The notes beneath the pieces were generated by a model. It saw only the letters and a program-made list of their open reading frames with translations, did not search any database and was not told where the DNA came from. The translations under genes and the position numbers were made by a program. From Ilyonectria destructans (taxonomy: Eukaryota; Ascomycota; Sordariomycetes; Hypocreales; Nectriaceae): DNA of 64,000 nucleotides. Shown here one piece after another: positions 57,214 to 64,000 of the stretch (position 1 is the first letter of the stretch; each line of letters starts with the position of its first letter). The DNA lies in the NCBI GenBank assembly GCA_020740775.1, contig JAHEWK010000001.1, forward strand, positions 5,518,001 through 5,582,000, written 5' to 3'.

Positions 57214-58757
57214 GGAATAATATGGAGTACCCAGGGTGTATATGTAGGGCGGTCGATCCTGGCCCAGGCCCAGCCTCGTGACTTTTTAGGGGATCGACCG
57301 CCTGTTTAGGGCTCCCATTGCGAACCGACAATTGCCTTTTCAGCCTCTTTTGCTTGTTTAGGTACCCGGCATGTACCGAAGAGTGTTGATCGGAGACGGC
57401 TTTTACCAGCGCGGTGCTTAATTGAACCTATTGTCAAAGTATACTGCCAAGACGCGCTATAAGTTCCCTGCAGGACAGACAGACAGACAGGCCGATGCCG
57501 ATTTTATCTGTCCGACATGAGGCCTCCGATGCTAGTTTGAGTCTTGCAGTGGCTTACTGCATTATGCGCATCTATTTACCCCTCTCCCCGCGAAATACGC
57601 TGTAATTACAAGCATCCAACTCCTCTTTATCCATGCGCTGGCCCCTTCAGCAAACCCGCGATGCTATTCCCAGCCCCCGCAGATATCGAAGCAAGCCCAA
57701 GCTTAAACAGTCGGTCCGCTTTTGTCACCCTTGTCGTTAGCTCATCTATCCATCATGCTGGGTAACCGGCTCGCGGATCAACGTACTCTGTAAATCCGCA
57801 CGCTCGTCGTCCCTCTCGATGATTGCGATCAATACCGCCAGAGCATATAGACATGGGTGGTTTTGAAACGATGGCTTGCGATCCCGGATCTACGACGACA
57901 AAGCCGTCCAGAAGTTGCCGGAACTGAGGCGACTCAAAGCGCCTCGCCGTTTAAAGTCCAAGTGCAAAAGAGGGCCATTACTAAGACACTACATGATAAT
58001 GCCATCGGCAATGCTAAAAATCGATCTGATAACCCAAAAATCAGCAAAGGACCACACAAAAGAAGACGTCGTATGTCGAATCATTACTTTCTAGAGTTAT
58101 AATGGCGAGATTACGGGTGCATGCGCAGAAAAGGCAAAGACATTTGCCTTGAGGATAGTATCGCAGCATGTTTTTGAGGCGCTCATGAGCTGCGCAGCTC
58201 AGTCGCTAAAAGAATACGGCATTTTGAAATGGGCCACCGTCGATGGGGAATCGACTGGCAGACGGCGGCGTGTATCTCTTGATTTCGCCCTGGGAGGTGA
58301 GTAACAGTTCTAGTTTGGGGCGACAGGTACTAAATTGACTTGCACATCCGGTTATTTGTTTGTATATAACAATTCAAGCGTATTTTATCATGGTATTACA
58401 GGTCCTATAGGTCAAGATGCTTCATACGACTGCTGCTCTATCCTAGACAGGTTGCCCTCTCACGAGTATCCCAATAACCCACTTCAACGTAGTTCTTGTC
58501 AGGCGCCCAAGCCTCCCCACCTCATTCCGTGGCAATTCGAGCCATTCGATCGCGTAAAAGCCAGAGTCGCCATAGTAGTTCCGAGGACCACTATGGACCA
58601 GGCCTTACTTTTCCCAGGGTGACCGCTGTGTGCCCTGTATCATTGATACCTCCCGAGACGTGCCACCAATTCAGCCATCAATGAAACCATTTGTACCAGG
58701 GTCTGACCTCCGACCCAGTCATCCAGGACCCAAGCATGTTACTCCCAAAAGGCATCC
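57214..58757. other. Intergenic region between the PKA stop and the CorA-like start
   Basis: About 1.5 kb between two minus-strand genes. A GACA microsatellite lies at 57474-57490. Short frames (57857-58102, 58335-58622) show no family motif. No tRNA or other RNA gene was recognised. Confidence 0.5.
57474..57490. repeat. (GACA)n microsatellite
   Basis: Four tandem copies of GACA upstream of the CorA-like gene. Confidence 0.75.
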
Positions 58758-60588
58758 TTAAAACTCCGTAAACAGGTGTCCATATCTAGAAACGTGTTAG
58801 TCCATCTGGTGAGCTGCACATGTGTTCGTGTCACTTACTCATCGTTTCCTCCAGTCTGCCCATACTTCTCGGGATCCTCAGGATACCGGTCAAACTGGCT
58901 AGCATCGCCAGCACCAGCCTTGACGGGTGGTGTGTACGGCGCATCAATGTCCTTCCGGGCCAAGCGGTCCCAGGTGACCTCCGTAAACCAGGGGTGATCC
59001 TTCACATCCTGCGGGCCTCCGTACAAGTTACCCAGTCGCTTCGTCAAGTCTGCAGTGATCAATCGCTCCAAGAGGTTTTGAGCATCTGCATTGACGTACG
59101 CAGGGTACTTGACCTTGCCCTTGAGGATGTTTTCGTAGATCTTCATCGGGGATCCACTGTCCCAGAAGGGTGTGTAGCCGCACAGCATTTCGTAGATTAG
59201 GATACCCAACGACCACCTGTTATTAAACACCCCACGTTAGCTCCATTTCTGTCGGATACAATGCGAATCAACCTCGCAGGGCGAACTCACCAATCCACAG
59301 ACTTGTTGTATCCCTTGTTAGAGACCACTTCGGGTGCCAGGTAATCGGGGGTGCCACAGAGCGTCCATGTCTTGTCCGGCACTCGCTTTGCGAAGCCAAA
59401 ATCGGTGATCTTGAGATGACCGTGTCTGTCAAGGAGCAGGTTCTCGGGCTTCAGATCGCGGTAGATGATATTTTTCGAGTGCAGATACTCGAGCGCCAGA
59501 GTGACCTCTGCGGCATAGAATTTGGCCACGGGATTTGGGAACCGCTATGCGCATGTTAGTTTGGTAAACGGAGATGGAGGAAACGAAACAGGACGTACAC
59601 CTGATTTCCTGAGGAGTGAGAAGAGCTCGCCGCCCTCAACGAAGTCCATGACCATGTACAGGTTCTTGAGATCCTGGAACGTTCCCCAGAGAGTGATGAG
59701 GAACGGATGCTTGACATCGCTCAACATGCGTCGCTCGTCGTTGGTGTGCTCGACCTGCTTCATCTTGACGACCTGAGCCTTCTTGAGCACCTTGACGGCA
59801 TAGAACCGTTGGTTATGCTTCGATTGGACCAGATGAACTCGCCCGAAGCTACCAGTACCGAGGGTCCTCAGAATATCAAAGTCGCCCAACGAGTACTTGC
59901 CCTTGGTGATGCGCGCCTGCGAGCCATTGCTGGGCTGTTGCTGATGCTGCTGGTACGCCGGTTGTTGTACGGGTTGCCGAGCCGGCTGCTGCTGTCCCGC
60001 GGGCTGCATCGTGGACTGAGGCAAAGCTTGCTGCTGCTGTTGTTGGATGAGGGCGGGAGTAGTGCCGGGGCTGGCCGTCTGGACCGATCTCGAGTCTATC
60101 GGATAGGGCGAATGAGAGCGGGAGTTGTTCGAGTTGGAGTAGGAGTTGACCGCGCTGTCATGCTGGGGAGGATTGATGAGGTTGCTGATACTAGGGAGGT
60201 TCTGAGGATCGTGAGGATTGGGAGAGCCCGCCGGGTATGAGGGAGTGAGGACGTTGACGGAATTCATCTGCTGCCGTTCGGCCTCGGTGGCCGCCGTCTG
60301 ATGCGCCGGGGCCGAGGGATGTGGGTGGGATTGAGTCTGCGGCTGGGGCGCGGTGCCTGCTGAAGCGGGAGCTTGGGCGTGAGTCTGGGCGGTCGAGGCG
60401 GCGACGGGAGAAGAAGTCGAGGTCGTGGAGGAGCGCGGCAAGAGCGAGCTAAAGGGTCTGGAGATGGAGGCGGACCTGATGAACGAGGTGGACGAGGTGG
60501 GCGTGACGGGGCTGGTGGGATTTGAGGACGAAGGGTCAGAGTTGCCCTCCCTGGTCCGCTTTTTCTTGAGAAACCCCAGAGAAGGCAT
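58758..60588 (-). CDS. pkaC: cAMP-dependent protein kinase catalytic subunit
   Basis: Exons on the minus strand: 60588..59599, 59544..59291, 59216..58839 and 58785..58758, 549 aa. Residues 1-230 are low-complexity, Ser/Pro/Gln-rich with a poly-Gln run, as in fungal PKA. The kinase domain follows: Gly loop LGTGSFGRV (243-251), VAIK lysine K266, catalytic D360 in [12 protein letters not shown]378 and activation-loop T391 in [14 protein letters not shown]. The last exon encodes only nine residues ending YGHLFTEF, matching the C-terminal F-x-x-F tail that packs on the PKA core. It is activated when cAMP releases the regulatory subunit and controls growth, germination and pathogenic or sexual development in fungi. 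The donor at 59598 (GTACGT) is needed to give [13 protein letters not shown]. Near certain. Confidence 0.97.
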
Positions 60589-63081
60589 GGGGCAGACGGT
60601 CAGTGGTCAGCGGGTGAGAGAGAGCAACCGGCGGGGAGGGGAGGGGAGGGGGGTGTGGGAGAGTGGTCGAAGAAGCGGGGAGAGAGGTGACAAGAGAAGA
60701 CGGCGGCGGCAGAAGCAGAGTGGAGGGGATCCGGATTGAGGGAGAGCTCTTGCAGATCGCACCGTTTTCCGGATGCGGTCGTTGGATAGTTGGGTGAAGG
60801 TAGGTGGTAGTAGATGGCAGGTAGTAGGTGGCAGCGGGCGGTACAAAGGATGGTTGGTGGGTTGGTGGGTTGGAGGGTTGGTGTACAAGGCAGAAGCAAT
60901 GGAGGAGCGAGATACCGCGAGATACTGGACGGAGTAGCACTGAGCTGAAAGCAACTGTCCGTTTCCGATGCCAGGGTCCCAGCCAACGCCGAGCGGAGGA
61001 GTGGAGGGAGGATTCGAGCCTGTGTTTCGTCCTCGATGCCGCGGTGGCGGGGGTGTCAGTGAGCTCACTGAGGTCTCCCCCCGGAACGAGGTACCTGGGA
61101 GTGCTGCGGAGCCCTTTCTGTGGACCTCTCGGAGAGCTCAGATCGCTAACAGGCGTGCGAGCGGTGCGCCAGCCCCAGCTGCTAACGCAAAGGTTGTTGC
61201 TGTGACCTGGCACGGACGGCGGCGACTTGGTTCAGGTAGACCGGTACCTTCGCCCGCCACAATCGTGAGGAATTGGGGGTGCTAGTGGGCTTTTCCGCAG
61301 CTGGGGGTGTGGTCGCTGTGGTGGGCGTGTGTACTTGGTATGCACTGGTGCGAGAGCGAGAGTGCCGATGCTGCGGCTGCAGTCCTGCTGTGCTGTTGAA
61401 CAAAGCGCGCGCAAGATTGGCGCATTCCACCACGACAATTGGATGGATCTTAGACCGTCTCAACCCCCGGAAGCTGCGAGCACGCCTTTGTTGGTAGCTG
61501 AATGTGGAGAGAAGAGGCGATCGAGTGCGTTGCGTTGCTTTGCCGGACGGTTGCTGGATCGCAGCGCAAGGTTTATTTGCGCGGAACTGTGCTGGTAGCT
61601 TCCCAAGCTTGCCCCTCTTTTTTACGCCCGGAATCAGCGGCGACCGCAATCCGCAAACTGGGCCGATGGAGACGACTGCGGGAACGCTCTTCGGCTGGGG
61701 TCAATCCGCCTGCTCAATACACTCGGTCAATCAGCTCAAGCTCGTGCGCTCGCGTTGAGGAGCCCTTTTTGCTTATGCGCCTGACGGTCAATGGGCTGCG
61801 CGGCGGGGGGACGAGGGGAAGAGGGGGGATAGCGGGCTGCGCAGAGCTTCCTTGCCGTGGGCGATTGGTTGGTGAACGATCTGCAGGTCTAGCAGACGAG
61901 GGCGCGAGAGAAGAAGAGAGGGGGACTGGGACAGCAGAGCGCACGGATGGGCGTTGATTCCGCGACACTTTTGCGCTGAGGAATAGGAAATGGGTCGGCT
62001 GCAGCTCGCGAGCAGGGAGACGGAAGCTTAATGCGTCGAGACGTCGAGACGCAGGAGTCGAGAATCGGTGAGGCGTCGGCGAGCTTGTGATGGAAGTGTG
62101 CAGGAGAGACAGAGTGTCTGGGTTGGCATTCGCGCGGGGGATGTGTTCACGATGACCATGACATGAGTTTGGAATGGAAGCGAGAGGCACGGTGCCAACA
62201 CGGAAGCTCCCGCGCATCTCTCTCTCATCTTCTCCCACCTCAGTCCGTAAGCTGTGGTGGAGCAAGCTCGTGCTGTCGAGTCTGGTGCTGGTACGAGCTT
62301 CCTCTGACCACAGCCATCTCGTTGCTGTGCTGCTCGCAGCGGTCAGTCGGGGAGTGGACTCAGTGGAGGGCGCCGCTTGCTTCTGGGCCCTCCAGTGGCT
62401 CCCGTCAGTGGGTTTTCTTGAAACAGCGCTGCTAATAGCGAGCCGCCAGCCTACCACCAGTCAACCTAAGGATCGAGTCTCTTTTGTCTGGCCCGCAGTC
62501 ATACCGGCAGATTACGCACTCGATCGCTGGGTCCGGTCGATCGACTCCCGCCTCCGGCTTAGTGCCCTGCCCAAGAACGTGGGAGCATGGGATGCGGAGA
62601 GGAGCGGGAATAAAGCGAGGTGACCAGCAGCTGAGGTGAGGCATGCTGCGGTATGCACGTTAAGATGAACCCTGGTCTGGATATCCGCCTGTGCCAAAGT
62701 CGCCCTTTCGCCCATTGCTGTATCAGTAATCCTCCATGACAATCGTGGCCAAGACCAAACCTGTTCCCTAAGATCAAGCCACAGCGGCATAGATCACCAA
62801 TTGAAAAATTACATCCTCGAGATTGCATCCCAGCAAAGTCAATCACACCCCCCGAATGCCTCGGTTCTTTACTTTGGACTACCCACCGGATCATGGCTCT
62901 CCAGGGCCTAGACTTGAAAATTTACTTCTCTGATTTAAGACATCCAATTATCTTTTCACAATGCTCCGTTGGCTATGTTTCTCACTCAGTACCGTTGATC
63001 AGGTATTGGCAATTCTAATTCCACGATTTCCTTACATGGCTTAGAAACCTGGGGCGTCGATGCCCGACCTTGCGGATTGGG
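60589..63081. promoter_or_regulatory. pkaC: Very long promoter and leader region of the PKA gene
   Basis: About 2.5 kb between PKA and the next minus-strand gene. It is rich in simple G/T and A/G stretches, with a G-quadruplex-type tract at 60852-60882. Long open frames on both strands (for example 60536-61213 and 61714-62457 on the minus strand) have low-complexity Ser/Pro/Thr content and no motif, so I treat them as leader or chance frames, possibly upstream ORFs. Confidence 0.5.
60852..60882 (+). repeat. GGTTGGTGG-type G-quadruplex-forming tract
   Basis: A 31-base run of GG and GGG groups separated by TT, T or A, on the plus strand, so the PKA transcript (minus) carries the C-rich complement. 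It is flanked by near-identical GTACAA-AGG words at about 60841 and 60883. Confidence 0.75.
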
Positions 63082-64000
63082 CTACAGCTCATAAACAACC
63101 TTGGTGGCCGAGATCTTTCCATCACGATACTCCTGGAACCCGGCTGAAATAGCACTGAGTCCACCAGGAAGGATCTTCACATCATTCGGCCTGATTTTTC
63201 CTTCCTCGATCAAAGCGGGGAGTTTCTCGCAGAATTCGGCTGCGAGGGTGTGGTCGCCTTCATTGGCCTGCCATCTTCGTCAGTCTGAGCTCATGCCGGC
63301 AGCTTCAACCAAAAAAACTCACCGGCCAGTGGAACTCCCGATATTTGTGTTCCTTCAAAAATGCCGTCCAAACTAGAACATCGGTGACCTTGGTCTGCTC
63401 TGTCACATTTCCGGTATGCGCCTTGCCTGGCCTGACGGTGCACAGGGTACCCCCGCGCTCGCTAATAGCCAAGGATCCGAGCATAGACGACGTCTCATCG
63501 CCGATCGTGTCAAAGACATATCGCAGTCCGGGCGTTGCGTCCTTGATCAACTCGACGACGTGAGGGTCGTTATAGTAGAAAGCGTCGCGTGCGCCTAGCG
63601 ATGAAACGAGATCGAAATGTTGAGGACTGCACGTTGTGACGACGTTGAACCCATGCAGCGCTGCGATCTGGATGGCGTATTGCCCGACACTGGCTGGAAG
63701 TATGTTAGTGCATCGGCTCTTAGAACTCAGCCCACGCCCATTTTGACGTACAGGTTCCGCCCCAAATTAAGATGGTTGTGTCTGATCCTGAATTTGGATC
63801 AATATCCAAGCTGTCCTTTGAGAAAAGGGCCAATAGGGAAGTCAATGATGCTAGAGGGATTGTTGCTGCTTGTGGGAGTGAGATGTTGTGGGGTACTTTA
63901 AAGCAGATGCGCTCATCCGCGATGGTGTAGTCACTATACGCTCCAAGGCCCTTGATTTCGCCTATTTATGTTAGCCAGCGACCATGAAAGCAAGTTCAAA
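63082..64000 (-). CDS. Medium-chain dehydrogenase/reductase (zinc-independent enoyl/quinone reductase, ToxD/LovC-like), 5' partial
   Basis: Exons visible on the minus strand: 63961..63752, 63693..63323 and 63267..63082; bases 63962-64000 look like an intron and the gene continues off the window. The visible part is the C-terminal two thirds: a catalytic-domain stretch (KGLGAYSDYTIADERICFKVP, LPQAATIPLASLTS), the nucleotide-binding fold with TILIWGGTSSVGQYAIQIAA, and the family end LPGGLSAISAGFQEYRDGKISATKVVYEL. No structural or catalytic zinc ligands are visible in this part. Such enzymes use NADPH to reduce C=C or quinone groups; some relatives are trans-acting enoyl reductases in polyketide clusters, but nothing here shows a cluster. 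Confidence 0.88.

Noticed and set aside
57857..58622. Short frames between PKA and the CorA-like gene
   Set aside because: No motif, no codon-bias signal I can see, and no splice partners.
60536..62457. Minus-strand frames of 225 and 247 codons upstream of PKA
   Set aside because: Low-complexity Ser/Pro/Thr composition, no motif, and the first overlaps the PKA start; kept only as possible leader content.

Overview
This window is filamentous-fungal nuclear DNA, most likely a Sordariomycete and perhaps Hypocreales. Genes are split by short introns (about 50-110 nt, with GTRNGT donors and CTRAC/GCTAAC branch sites). There is a Zn2Cys6 regulator with an N-terminal zinc cluster, and the housekeeping proteins have filamentous-ascomycete architecture. 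The genus call is an inference from protein style; no database search was possible. I rebuilt 19 protein-coding genes (two cut by the window edges) by joining reading frames across introns, checking phase and family continuity at every junction.

Left part (1-14.3 kb): a SNF2/ATRX-like remodeler cut at its 5' end (+); 5-aminolevulinate synthase (+), the first step of heme synthesis; a Zn2Cys6 transcription factor (+); then on the minus strand the bifunctional thiamine enzyme THI6 and a mitochondrial type II NADH dehydrogenase. Middle (14.7-43 kb): UTP10 (-), an IAH1-like SGNH esterase (+), a protein with a degenerate retropepsin-like domain (+), an isochorismatase-family hydrolase (-) and the giant AAA ATPase midasin MDN1 (-, about 14.9 kb, 4,936 aa). 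UTP10 and MDN1 are both ribosome-assembly factors.

Right part (43.9-64 kb): mitochondrial ribosomal protein bL12 (+), the CTD-kinase gamma subunit CTK3 (-), an L-type lectin cargo receptor (+), pyrroline-5-carboxylate reductase PRO3 (+), histone acetyltransferase HAT1 (-), an LMBR1-family membrane protein (+), a CorA-like membrane protein (-), the PKA catalytic subunit (-) with a very long leader, and a 5'-truncated medium-chain reductase (-).

The layout is ordinary housekeeping sequence with head-to-head pairs sharing promoters (UTP10/esterase, MDN1/bL12, CTK3/lectin, HAT1/LMBR1). I saw no transposon, rRNA, tRNA, CRISPR or obvious secondary-metabolite core gene. The best leads are small: a frame left open for 89 codons after the PRO3 stop, a retropepsin-like domain whose catalytic Asp position is Cys, a presequence-like in-frame extension on the isochorismatase gene, strong inverted repeats in the CTK3/lectin promoter, a triple CCAAT cluster next to the heme gene, and a G-quadruplex-type tract in the PKA leader.
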